Source of the DNA: Isoetes taiwanensis
Taxonomy: Eukaryota > Streptophyta > Lycopodiopsida > Isoetales > Isoetaceae
Reading direction: 5' to 3'
Assembly (NCBI GenBank): GCA_021234155.1
Contig: JAJEKV010000079.1
Coordinates: forward strand, 923,395 to 987,394
Length of the DNA stretch: 64,000 nucleotides
The translations under genes were made by a program, and so were the position numbers. The notes beneath the pieces were generated by a model. The model worked only from the letters and a program-made list of their open reading frames with translations. It ran no database searches and had not been told where the DNA came from. Shown here one piece after another: positions 48,001-61,400 of this stretch; positions within the stretch are counted from its first letter, which is position 1, and the number at the start of each line of letters is the position of its first letter.

Positions 48001-50230
48001 GCCCGCCACCCACCGGGATGGCCCCATTGGTTCTGCGTGGATGGGATGTTGGGGACTTGGCGGTATGTGGGCGCAGTGGTATGGGTTACTCGGTGGGCGG
48101 CGCCGGATTACTCTTACATTCAGCGGGAAGCGTTTCACGGGGAAGGTTTCACGTGGACCCTGTGAGGGTTATTCCCGATTCTGGCGACCCCACCTTTATC
48201 CAGGCCATTCTGGGCGATCGCGTCAATTGGTATTGCCAAAGCTGACCGGGCGGCATTCTCGGCGGGTTGGCGGATGTGCGGCCTCACCGCGGGCTTTGAC
48301 GCCTCGCGATTGAAGCCCGCCATCGCGATTGAAAACTGACCGGAATCCGCAAATTTGGACTTATGTCGCACAATGGACTTATGAGCTTTTGATCACAGTC
48401 CCACAGAATGGAGCTGAAGCTAGCGTCATTGCAGGGCTCCGTGCTGTCTGAATGCCTGCCAGGTGCAGAGAGTTGTTTTGTAGCGAGGGATCGTCGGCCA
48501 GACTTAAGCATTTACGATGTGTAGGAATTAAGCCGGGGATTTGCCCCTCTTGCGTACTTTCGGCTCCCAGTCGATTCGACCACAGCTTCTTGAGCATGGG
48601 GGGGATAGCATACATCTTTTGCGGTCATGGCGGCTCATCTATCTCTTTGACGATGTTAGCACCGGCCCGCGAAGATATCGCGATCTCCGCACGTTCACCC
48701 TAGACACATTTTGTCAGACTCTGAGACATCTCTTGGCGTCAATCTGGCCAAGACGGGGTGGTTTATAACATATATTTAAATGCTATGCCTCTTGCACTCA
48801 CATACTCGGGGCTGACACGGCTGAAGCGTCAAAGCACCTACAGTACACAGGGGTGGAGTTCCCCTCCTGCAGCTCTTTGGGAAGCGTCCTATCTAAGCTT
48901 CTTGGTGTGTGTGAGAATTTAGGCGCTTTATGCAATCTGAGAACAACTGATCACCGAGGCCGGAGCTATATGATTGGGGCCATCAGTCCTGTCTGATTCA
49001 GGAGCCTTGAGTGAGCACACATCCCTTACATGCGGGGTCGAGGTTTGGGGCCCCGGTCGTCGCCTGGCGACACGGAATGACTTGGGCAGTCTTGGCATTT
49101 TTACGGGCGCAGGGTGTGATTACTGGTCTGCTGCGAGGCGTTCCTTGCAGCAGTGAGCGGTATGATAGACACATACGTCTATTTTGAGGAGAGTGGATTT
49201 ACTATATGGGTGATGCTCGGCTACAGCTTCTTTGTGGCCATGAATTAAGCGGCGGCTTAGAACACATTGGAGGGTAAGAGAAGTCGGTGGTTAGCGGATG
49301 GAGCGTCAGGAGCGCGGATCTCTGTTGGTAGCGTGGCAGAATGGTAAGCGACTGGCGGGAATTACTAGATGCTGTTTCCTTAGCGAAGCTGGGGACACAT
49401 TATGCTCTGGGCGGTCAAAATGGCGTGCGGGCACATCAACCCGTGTTAGCGGGGCCCACCACGGCTCTGCGTTCCAGTACTTTGAAAAAAGCCTTGATCG
49501 GCCCCATTCCTTACAGTGCCCACCATCTTCGCGTAGGGGCGGGGCGGGTGGATTGGGGGAGCCGCCCGGAACCCAGACTCTGTCGATCTTTATCAAGCAG
49601 TGCAGATTGAGAGGATGGAGTCTCACACTTTCGAGTTACTGGCGTTAGGTGGTTCGGGCGAAGAGATCACGCTCCACCCGTCACAAATTTGGGTCTGTAC
49701 ATTTCTTTGATGAACCTACCCAGTGATGCGTGCCACAGGGTCCTTACATCGAAGTCTTTTGGACCTGCGAGTCACACCTTTGCCCCTTTGTTTGTCTAGT
49801 GACTGGGCCTCTGGGGGTGGTGCATGGTTGTATATATTGGGATGTTGCATTTTATATGATTTGATTTTGTCGGCCCGGTGATTCTGCACGCCACGGTTTT
49901 TCCCTCTCGAAAACCGCCCGAGGCGGGGGTTTTAATCAGGGGCGTGTCACTTCAACGCGTTTTTTATGTTAAGGTCCCATATAGGCCAGATTGGTCTCGC
50001 GTGGGGCGATAAAGTAACTTCCTTCGCTGCCTTTCCTTCCTTTGCCGTTTAAAGGGGCAATCTAAAAACCACCAGAAATAGAAATATATGTGCCTTTATT
50101 TCGAGGCAACCAGACAAAATGTGGACCAGTAAATCATTTGCCAGGCTGAAATTTAGTCCCTTTGGTTTCAATAATACTTACTTTACCAAATTTAGAAAAG
50201 GTTCTTCGGGCTCTGCTGGAGTTAAGATCC

Positions 50231-51640
50231 TCATGTATGTTTGCAAAGTGAGTCTTTCTCACTCCTGCGCTACATCCAATCCGTTTTCAACCATCAATGT
50301 GGCCTTGTGTTTCTGTGCATTTTCAGGGTTTACGTCAAATAAGTTCTCAAAATCAAGTAAAGCCTCTGTTCAACGGAAGATTCAGTCAAACATTGCAGAA
50401 AGTTTGGTACTTTGCTTCATTTCTTAGGTATGTAATTTTAGAATCTGTTGCTTTATTTGTCCCTTGTAGTATCGGATCTGGAGCCTATGCTCGATGACAT
50501 TTTACCTAAGAAGTCCCCACTAGTGTTTTAAAATGGTATTTTTGAATATTTTTTATAATAGGAGAATATCTTGTCCATATCTTGTCCATTGTACCACGTT
50601 GTAAGTGTAACACCAAGTGCTTTGGAAATAAGTGCCTCATTGCAAAGTCAAGTAAAACAATATTGTAGACACGGTTTCACATTGGATAAAAAGGATTGTA
50701 AAGATGGTGCGCTTTATTAAAACATGCAGGTGACATCTGATCATACTAGAACTATGCCATGCCCTGAATCCACTAAGTCATGAGCTCAGTTAACAGTGCC
50801 TGTGGTTGGGAAATATGTAGTAGTTTAGCAGATGAAACATTTTAAAGTTAAGAACTGATAAGTGATAAAGGAAGAGGAATTTTACCAATTCTTCCTGGTT
50901 AAAATATTTTTTAGATTGGAAATAGGACTTGTACTTTCTGTCTTATGGGGACTGTTATATTTCTCCTAATTACAGTCAAAATCCGTGGTAGGTGTCAAGC
51001 AGTGTGCATCTTTAGTGTGGGATAGACATACATGCCGTGCTCAATGTAAGTTTTTCACACACATTTTACAGAGTATTTTTTGTTCTAGCTGGGTTTATTG
51101 TTAGTAAGTTCTCTTTAGAAAATTAACCCGTAATACATACTTTACAGATCCATCTATAGAAATTTGAAGTCGACAGGAGATTTTCCACAGTTTGTTCTGC
51201 AGGGGCAAGTATTGTATTTGGGGCTCACTTCCTGGTGGTGCATTTGGTTAGTGACATTAGAGGCGAATCCTGTTGTAGGGTTGTTTTGGTGCTCTCATTT
51301 TTCCGAGGTACATTTATGTTTAATATGGCTGACTTTACAGGTAATAATGTGAAGGTAAGCGCGCGCGATTGGATTACGAATATTAAGCAAAAGAATACTG
51401 AATTTCTGTAGATAGTATCTAGCAAACCCGATGCTTTCTGATGTCCTTTAAAGGATAATCTTTCCTTATTACTTTGTGCGGTTTGAGACATCAACAAAGG
51501 GGATTGGTGTGGACAACATGCACTATCTTAACGGTAGGTTGCAGTGGGTGAAGTTTGAGCCTTTAGTTATGAACCGTCCTTTTCGGCTTGCTGATATTGT
51601 GACTTCATTTATTGTTTGCGACATTTGCATTTGATTAACT
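50231..51640 (+). pseudogene. Broken copy of MCTS1 in copy B
   Basis: All introns and exon landmarks of the intact gene are present in order, but the frame is lost repeatedly. The start region reads CTCATGTATGTTTGCAAAG instead of CGCCATGTTTAAAAAG. Exon 2 has lost SEE-coding bases and the end of the exon is scrambled. The exon with GANIMCPGL is disrupted, and NHINLVVV is partly deleted. Introns are no more damaged than exons. It is either a pseudogene or a sequencing/assembly duplicate of the intact gene; I favour the latter. Confidence 0.85.
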
Positions 51641-52829
51641 GGACAAGCCAGACCTGGCAGGCATCACATCCTTTTATGTCGCTGGCACTTTATGGCGGGA
51701 AAGTACCGTCCGGGTACGATTTGAGCAGCTTGTTTGCCATATGGATTGTAAGTCATCGTGGGGCGGCAAGCCGGGGCTATATCTGAAAGTTTGCATATCA
51801 GATTACAAAGAGGTTTGCCTGAAAAGTTCATGAGTAAATTTTGTAGTGGCTTAAATGATATCAAAAATCTGGTGCTGAAGTTGGGTTTGACATGTCCTTT
51901 ATGTGCTCAAGAGCAGCAATTCTGCCGAAGGATCCCTTTGGGTTAGGACTATCAGATAAATAAGGTGATCAGACATTGCATTGGAACCCACAAAAATAAG
52001 AAGAATTTATCCTTGCCCAGCGCGAAGGACTGCTCCTGGCCTGTTGTTTACGCCAAGGTTACACACAGTACTGGCCCAGAGCTGTTACAAATCCTAAATT
52101 GCTTTTGGCGCTCCCTTGTGGCTTATCAAATCTGTGATATCAAGAGAACTACACCTAGGAGATTGGGGGTACCTACACATGCAAAGTACAGTTCCATTTC
52201 GCTCCCACTCACAAAAGGTTTGGAGATTACAACTATCTTCAATTCCATACAAAGAAAAGTGGAGAATACTTATTGGTAAAATAGCGCCTTTTCACAATGC
52301 CATTGTATTTATCGTATTTACAGGTGGGTGACAGATCGCGTGTTAACTTATTTATCAATTAGCTGAGAGATCCCGTGTTGAACTAGAGTCTTGGATCTCA
52401 TTGTGGGGATATTTTATGCCTTGGTGGTGTTGCTTTTATCCTTATATGTTGGCGATGATGTCATATTTTAGAATTTGTGGTTTTGAGGCGCCCGGATGCT
52501 CTCTCATCTTTTTGTAGGCGAGGAACCACGATCGTCGATCTGGGGCAATCGCCGATGTCGATTTGAGGCATAAATGACAGTCTTTAACTGAAGGGGCCCG
52601 GTAAATGGTTTTAATTTTCTTTTCAGCGGTAAATCTTGTCGCCTGGCCGCAAACCCAATAGTTTGACCCGGAATTAACAAGATCTTTGCGCGGGAGGTTG
52701 CCCTCCAAGTATTTAAAGGTGAAGTGAAACTGATCGCGGCTGGTGTGAACACGTTCAATCAAATTGCTGCGAGTAATACAATACTTGCATGAGTTAATGC
52801 GTTCATCCCATTCAGGTGGATGATGATGA

Positions 52830-53350
52830 TTAGCGCGATTGCGGGTGGCTGGGCGTTTGCGTTCTCGGGAAATCAAATTAGCCCTTCAAATTCAATCATA
52901 GAAAACGGCAACTTTGCGTCATGGAATTTAACAAACAAAACAACTTCAAAACTATACACATCGATTTCTACGGTAAATTCCTCCTCATACCGCGTTAAGA
53001 TTTCACCGCTGCGGTTCCTCGGCCGCCCATAGAGGCGGCTCCCTTAGCGATTCGTCGATGTTGGAGATCTTTCCCTTTTTCATCTTTGCTCAAATCCCGT
53101 CTTTGCCTAAATCCATCTTGAGGAAAATTATTTGCTGCCGCCATTTCATCAGCCCCGGACCAATTCAAACTTTGTTGTCGTTTTGTGGAACAATGTCACC
53201 ATCTTTTGGGCTCATTTTTTTTCTTCCTTGATTGGTTGGAAGAGAAGGCGGGAGAAATGAAGCGGTCGTCTTTTTATTTCTTTTGCTTCTTCTTTGTAGA
53301 TTGGAATTACAATGCTTTGTCACGATGTCAGAAAATCTCTTGTGTTTGAT
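52830..53350 (-). pseudogene. Copy B of the receptor-like kinase remnant
   Basis: Collinear with 28746-29441 but with further deletions through the APE-region motif. Position and orientation match copy A. Confidence 0.65.
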
Positions 53351-55302
53351 AGGCGGTTTAAATTCATGAGGCAAATGACGGTATAGTCGCTACATTTCCC
53401 TTGCCCCTTGCCCGCCGATTTTTTGCCCCGCAATCTTGATTTTTGCTGTGGCGAAATACCGTTGTAGGTTTTCACATTAGCTAACTAAGCGCATTGGCGC
53501 TGGTTTACAGTGGGTTGACGGTTATTGTGTTTGGTATATCTTAACATATACTTCAGAATATTGCCTGGTACATGAACAAGGTTTTAAGAGCAACCAAAGA
53601 GGTTATTAATGCTTAAAACCACGAACTGTCTGCCAAAATGGAGCACAGCTGACCACTAACAATAGGTCGATTTAAATGTCGTAACTGGCCGGTGAGTCTT
53701 GGTTGACGTTTAAATCATAATTTGTGGTGCGTTGCGCCCTTAACGAATCTGCGGTGGTTCATTATTACCTTAGACCTTGGAAGCTTCTTTGGCGGCTTTT
53801 TTTTTTTCCTAATATTGGTTTTGACAATCCCCTGAAGTACAGCCATGGCTGTGCATTTTTACTTTACCACAAGATTAGGCATATGTATAATATCGAATGG
53901 AAATAACCCACTTCAGGTTGCTTGGCGAGCAAGTGTTTTCATTCATAGATGGCAGTGGGAATTGTTGCACACTCATGCCAAACTAAGACAAATAACAGCT
54001 TCCTCCTCTTATTGCTTAGTCCATTAAGGCATAAAGGAATTGCACATTCACAACAAACAAGTCAAATAGCAACTTCCTCCTCTTCTTTGTAGTCACATTA
54101 CAGGCATAAAGCAAAAGATAAGCCGGATGCAATCAAACCTATATCGTTGTATGGTTTGGGCCGGTTTTGATCATACTTTATTCTTATCTTTTGCATAGAT
54201 CAGCCTTAGGCACACATATAAAGCTATCATAGACTTTGAAAGTGTATATAGTTCAAAAGTTTGTATTTATTCTTATATAAGGTACGTGGAGGTTTACCAC
54301 AAAAACACCTCCATACCAAGAATAAGAGATCATAGCAGTCACACACAATAAACTCTATTGCAATTGATCAATATACCTGGTGTAACAGCTGAGCCACAAA
54401 CAAGGATGATATTTGCATAAAGAAACCCCGTTCCTTGCCTTCAAGCTTTCGTCTCCTAGCTCCCTATCCCTATCACTGCGTAACTAGCATACAAAGAAGC
54501 ATGAGCTTTCATTAGTCCTTTAGTTGAAGCACAAAATTATTTAAAATTTGTGTAAAAAGGTAAAATCTTAGGGGCCTTATAATATATATAGTCCTAGGAC
54601 CCTGAATCATTTTGCTACATTTTTGGCTTTGTGTAAGTAATTTATTTGTGGTTTCTTACTCTCTCTTTTATAGTATTAGATACATGAATGCAAATGCTTA
54701 TGAAGCAGTTAATTCATGTAAAAAATATCATCTCACTTCTAATAATACCATTCCATTGAGGTGGTAAACGAATCACATATACTCATAAAAGCGTAAAAGT
54801 ACATCAAGTGTTTGTTATGACTCTAGCAAGCTGTTTGGTGTTCCAACGAAGCATTCTTTGAAAGCCATAGGATCAAAGGGCATCTTGTCATATTCCCACT
54901 AAGATTGCGGATAGTCTCGGTTGATTGGATCAATCTTTGAGGCAAGGGGTAATATCTTTTGGTACATCACGCCAGTATACGTAATTTGGCAGTCTATGAA
55001 AGCATGTAGTTCATCTTTAATTGTCATTAAACAACGCAATGGTTGCATCATGCCTCTATCAGAGGCGCTATTTAGAAAAAGTTACTTGCCTTAGTAGCCA
55101 GAGCCGAGAACTCTTTTCTCCCTGGCTTACGACGGCACCTTCAATTAACTGAGTTTAGCCCACTTCCTCGCGGCAGGCGGCCACACATCCTAACCCTTTG
55201 CGGTGGTGGTTTAACCTGGGACTAAGTCAACAACTAACCGGCTAACAGGTTTAGACGCGGCGTGCCAATGGTTTGGTGCGCCAAAATCATACTCACGATA
55301 CC

Positions 55303-57104
55303 AGCGGCTCGGAGATCCATATGATGCTCCCATGTCATTATAAATCTGAGAATTCCCCTCACATGGCAACTACATCACCATGGAAGGTTCCTCAGCTGCT
55401 TGGACCACTTGGGATGTGTCAAGTGTCGCGAGGCGAGGACCCGCGGAGGTGCCATTAGATCCACATCCCTCTATAGAGTCCCTGCTCACGATTGGAAAGC
55501 ATTACATACATGTTGTACACATCAATCATGCTCAAAATAATATACACCATGAAGGGTGGTCCATCCATCATCATCATATACATGGTAATACAAATTACAG
55601 GCCAAACATACAATGCTACCATAAACAAGGGCTCTACCACAATTTTGAGACTCCATGGGGTGTGGCAGTGAGGCCTCTGAATGCTGTGACCAGAGGTATA
55701 ATAACATGGCATTAGGCATAGAACAATGGCTGGGGTAGTCCATCTATCCATCTCTCTGTGCACACTTTGCGGATAGGTTGAAATATGCTATGCGTGATTG
55801 TAGCCTCCCGAGAACACAATCTCATGGAATCACCCTATAGGAATTCCACTGCAGGTTACATTTCCGTGCGATGATAGGCGGTGGGAAGCGTCCTCAGGGC
55901 ACCGGCTGGAATCCCACTGGGGTATTAACGCTAGAAAACATGCGCATTGTTCCCCACGAGAGTGATAGAGCACTTTCGTATAAAGAAGGAGTTCATCCCT
56001 ACAGCTGACCAAAGCCCGGCGGGGGCGTGACACCAATGCGCTTGTGGATGGCTGGAAGAATGGGTGGTCCATTTGCCCGAATCTTCCCCACGGGGCCGTC
56101 CTAAATTTCTTGAGCGTGAATAAACATAAGCACATGACATCAATACATCAACAAAAGTCACCTGAAGGGTGAATACATCATAACATAAGCATGTGCGCTA
56201 ACAACATCGACAACATCAACATAGGAGGTCTTTACCCAAGGCTCGGACTCAAGATCGTGGCGGCTTGGGTCTCGAGGAATTCAATGCGGGAACTGAGATT
56301 CATGGCAATTGGATTGGGGTTGGCCAGATTGCATAGCCAAAAGGACTATTCTTTGGGTTGCATCTCACGGTCGATAGAAGCCGGGGAGGAGAAGTCACGC
56401 CTTCGAGGCGGGCTCTTGGCCTGAGCGTGGTGGGTGTGGGGCTGCTCCTAGGATATCTACTCTTTGAAGGTTTGGTCTCTACCCCCCTTCCACATACACA
56501 AAGAAGGCATAAGATGAACATCCCCATCGCATCGAAGCCCGAAATCTTGAATAAGTCTAAATCTATCTTGCCTAAATATCACAGGGTTGGGGTTGCCGTT
56601 CGTTTGATCTTGGGATGCACGCAAAGGGCGATACAAATTTGATCTAACATCTTATCGCTCATTGGGGCTGAAACACAATAAGTGCAGATTACACGATCCT
56701 TGGCTAGCTCTCCGAGCTCCCAGTTAGATCCATGCCTTTGTTCTTCTTTGAAGGCACACTCTGATGAATCCCCAATGTGCAAAGGCTCATTAGAAAGCGG
56801 CAATCTTGAAATAACGACTTGCCTTAGCCCGGAATGGCTGACCCATCTTGAAAGAAGAAAGGTTTAGGGTTTCCCCTTTTTTGTTCCTTATATGTGAACT
56901 TTTTAGGGTTAGGTTAGAAGGGACCCGTGGGGTATTTGCCAGCGGCGGTTTTAATTGCATATGTTTAATATACATGTACAACATACAAGGAAGGATTGCC
57001 CCCCTAGTGCAGCACTTCTGACTCTCAAGTACTTGTAAGTGACATATGGTGCGGTATAACTATAATATCGATATTGGTCATTATGTTATGCTAGAATGTC
57101 CGCA
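55303..57104 (-). mobile_element. Copy B of LTR2
   Basis: Collinear with 31372-33211. The adjacent primer-binding site is altered (CTCACGATACCAGC for GCTCTGATACCAC), and the leader ATG survives at about 56730 while its splice donor does not. Confidence 0.75.
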
Positions 57105-57821
57105 GAACCCATACGGAGCAGTGTAGGAGTATAAGCCCACAGACTATAGAGTCTTGCTTAGCCATTCAAACAGGGGCCCCAGATTCACCATCATAGGCTG
57201 TGCTCACAGTGGATGCAGCATCCACAACCCGGATGGGCTCGTACGTGGCTACGCGCGGGTCTTAAAGGCTCTAGCTAGAGACATCTCTGCGCTTCTAGGA
57301 AACTTTTAGATCTCTACCTCCTTAACCCCGGATACACGGGAGAAACAAAAGAGAACACAATCATTACCAAAGTATCCATCATCATCTTAGTAAGGGCGTA
57401 AAAGAAAAATTAACCGTTTAAATGTCCGGAGAGGTTGGTACATTTTAGGGATTCATCGGTCTGCGGCTGGGAGCCGTCGAAGGCTTCCATTCTTCAAGTC
57501 GGTTTATGGCAGTTGGTAGCTCCTCCTTCCTCAACTCCCCCAGAATCAGATTTGGGGCCGGAGATTGGGGGATAGGGCACGTTTTCCGCCAAACTTATGG
57601 GATTCTCCTTGGCCAATTGGTTGGCGGTGGCTACTATATAGTGGCTGATTTTGCTAATTAATAACCCTGATAGCCTAATTAAGATTATTTACTCATTAAT
57701 ATTTTAGCATAGCTGTCAAACCCTTTAGGTTTGTAGGAGTTATCCCCTATTGACCCATAAGGGTCTAATTATACTGGTATGTAGTAGCCATATATATACC
57801 TTATAGTACATGGGCGCTACA
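57105..57821 (-). mobile_element. Copy B of LTR3
   Basis: Collinear with 33212-33978, including the Lys/Asn-rich AT stretch and the GGCGC-containing end at 57815. Confidence 0.65.
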
Positions 57822-58429
57822 ACCGATTGATATAACATGTCCGTTTGTTCATCTTTGGGTAGTTGTGCGAGGTGTGGCACTCATCTTGATGACCCTCTTT
57901 GTGCTTCCTCCTGGCATGACTCTTCAATCCATCGCATGTCTGATTAGAGCGGTGTACTATCTTGAGATCGAGGGCAATTAATACTCTAACGCCTGTATGC
58001 AGGTGAGTGCGATGGCGTTGCGTTGGCTGGGAGTTTATGCTGGTCTTTGGTAAAGATTCTTTGTCTTGTTGTCTGTTCAGGGGCGGCTGGCATCCCAAAG
58101 CTTGTTGAGAGCCAGCATCAAGATATTTACCTCTCAAGCAATGGCGATCACATACGTATATACACTTGTGCTCTGCATATTCCCATCACAGGTGGCCCTT
58201 AGGCTCTCCTTTCTCTCCAAGGGCGCGGGGTGATGCAGGCCCCTGTACTCTCACGATGTAAAGCCCCAAGTTGGAGGCGAGAGCATGCGTCCATGTGGCA
58301 CACTTACGAAATGGGCAATGCTGGCCAAAGGGCTGCCTTTGAGGTCCTTAGGAGTAATGGTGTAGTGCTGTGGTAAGTCTTTTGCTAAAGTTTGTATGGA
58401 TAAACCTTAGCAGGGGTAAAAATCTAGAT

Positions 58430-61400
58430 ATAGGCCGACCAGGCCAGATATACATTAAAAATTACCAGTGAGCAGACTACGGACTTTAATGTGGCGTCCT
58501 GCGAGCTCCCAATGGGGCTAGGCGCTAAAGCGAACCACATAGGTTTTATGTAGCCATCTGGCGGGCCCTCTTGTTCTTTATATTACCTTCGTGTAAAATT
58601 TTGGCTTCTTAGCCGCTTTACAATGCATCGCTATAAATAGTTTTGAAGCTGTACTTTGTGAGGCCTCTACGATCCAGCCTCATCAGTGCTTCTCTCAGAT
58701 TATTAGCCCTCTCTCTTTGTGTACCCCAGGGTATGTGCTATCATTTCTTTTGCCAGCTTTAAGCTACCTCTTGTGAGTGTCTCTTCTTTGTCCATGATCT
58801 TTGGGGGTAGGTCCCGCCTTGTTAAATTTGGACCTTATACTCTGTGGCCGGCGGTACTCTTTTACGTATGTTGCGTCCTCTATTATTTTTCTGAGTAAGC
58901 ATATAGGCGCGTACGTTAACGCTCTGACGACGCCATCTATCCTTCTCCAATTGGGAGATTCATCCCCATCTGGAATATTACGGCCTTGTTCCTGTACCCT
59001 TATTCAACATACCTGCTTTTTATGCGTGATATACCCTGTTGTCTTCTGGATTGAAGGTTTTCCAATATGGCGGATTATCTTGATACTGTGTGTGGAGTGC
59101 TAGCGGTTCCTCATTCTTTGTGCACATCCCGTTCTTAGTCTCATCCCGTTAGCTTGTATAATCTGACGGTGCCATCCCCATATTTAATTCACTTCCCAAA
59201 TCGTTAAACCATCCGCGTGATGTTTATTTGACATCTAATGTACTAGTAGGGCGGTTTATCCTCTTTCCACGCAAATTTTATTTGTCGCTATTAGATTGCA
59301 CAATTGTTCTTTTTATGCCACTTCCATTGGCTTTTCCTGTCGCGCCATGCTGTTGCTAACGATGTACTGTCTTCACACAGAAATTCTGTCGGGTACCATT
59401 GCCTCAATATGCCTTCTTGTTTTCCCATTTCTTCTCACGATGAGTCACGGTCCCCATGTCTCACATCCAAATGCGGTTATTGTTGATGCCACTATTGTAC
59501 TAAATAGATATGCTTTGATTTCCGGTTAATTTATTTAATTGTTCGATGAAATTCATCATAATGTAATAATTGCCTATTAACGGCTTGGAATGCAGTATCT
59601 GCTCCTTTTGACCCTTCCCATGCGTGTGTATCCTAGATATCGTACTCTGTGGCTTCTTCTAGTTCCTTCCCCTTGTATCTAAATAGTGCATGTCTTATCT
59701 TTTGTATCGAAGATCACTATTTTTATTTTCAGGTTAGTATTTATGGACCTGTTTCGCCTAAAATTCTTCTAAATTTCTAGCATTACAGCCATCCCTTTGC
59801 TTTGAAGCGAATTAATTAATTAGAAATTTGAAATTCTCGTTTAGTATGAAAATAGGTTGTTGGTTTCTCTATAAAAAGCAGTAATTAGTTTGCAATTGAG
59901 TAGGGTTGCCATTTATTTTATGATTTTCACCCATAAAAATCGAGATTAATATCGAAATTGGCATTTCATAAGGCTAATCGGCCTTTTGGTGTACCATTAG
60001 ACCAAGTACTTAAATGTTCGAGGAGCGAATGCGTGACCCATGAACATTTAGAGTTAATTGGCTACTTCCATTGACATAATAATATTTTTTATTTTTAAAA
60101 TTTTTAAAACATTCTAAGTAATAAAACAAATACAATCTTTAAAAAAACATATTTTCGCTCAACACAATCGCCGGGCGATTTGTTTGAGCAAGAATGCCTG
60201 CTTGCCCTTTAAAATCCCGTTTCAACACACAATCGTTGTGGCGATTACGTTGAGCAAAACCCATGTATTTCTCTGCCATTTTAAAGTGATGACTACAAAA
60301 GCATAACTTAAAAAAAATATTTGCAAGATAATCGCATACGGCGATTTTGCTAAACAAAACTGAAGTCTTTTAGTGCTCATCTAAATTGCCTTGACAACGG
60401 AGCTAAAATTCTACCACAAAATTACGTTTCTCGCTCCTCAACATCGCCATGGCGGATGCGGAGATAAATTTTACCCGCAAAATCCTTTTTCATAATCCGA
60501 ATGACAGCCATGGCTGAAAAAATTCTTCGCCTACCATGCGTTTTAAGGAGAGGATTTCTTTCAAAAACATCTTGGTTTCTCCAAATTGCAAATACAAAAA
60601 TATTAAAAGTTCAGTCTTTCTCAAGCTTACACATAGATTTGCGGGTCGGCGGCTGATTCTCGGCGAGGGGTGTAGAAGTCGATAAAATCCAAAGCGAGGT
60701 GTATTCGGAGCGAGGGTGCGCGTGAACCGGACAAAAATCTCAAGCATAACATGATCGAAGTGGAAAGAAGGCCCGACGAATTAAAAATCAACAAGAGGTA
60801 GAAGAGAACTTGAGCCGCGAAATCCAAGCCAACGAATCATGTTTCCAATGGGGATATGGTGCAGTTTGTTGCAAGGTTGAAACATAGTTTTATGATAGCA
60901 TCCGCCAATCTAAGCCAACCTGAAAAACAGCTTTTGAGCCAGGAAAAAGATGCAATGAGGTAGATCCGCATTGCATGCAATCTACAATTCCTCAATAGAA
61001 GAATCGGTCCCTCCTTTTCTATTTTTGGTCGAGGTCAACCTTTAAAATATAATCATTGTCACCCTCAAATCGGCTTTTGCATTAAGCCATGAGCTTCAAA
61101 GTCTTCTCAAAACCTAAAGAACCCGAAAGGACTTTGTGGTGTAGGGCCTAAGCCATGCGGCTATGGCGGCGCCTCGGCTATGGCCGAGATTTGACCTTCT
61201 TATGGCGACTTTCGCATCGGGCGCTGGATCTTGGACCTCCCGTATTGGCAAAACACAGCTATGGCTTGAAGCTTGAGTTCGGAGATGCTTGTCGACAACC
61301 ATGATGGCAGTGCGGGAGGGAAATAAAATTTTCTCTCTTGTTCAAATTTTTAAATTATCGCCTATCTTGGGGGGACAAATTTAATGGAGGATGATGACTT

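Noticed and set aside
47740-49648. Long GC-rich ORFs in copy B
   Set aside because: They are frame fragments and shadows of the noisy LINE copy, not conserved with copy A frames.
50231-51640. A second functional MCTS1 paralogue
   Set aside because: Start region and several exons are frameshifted and exons are as damaged as introns.
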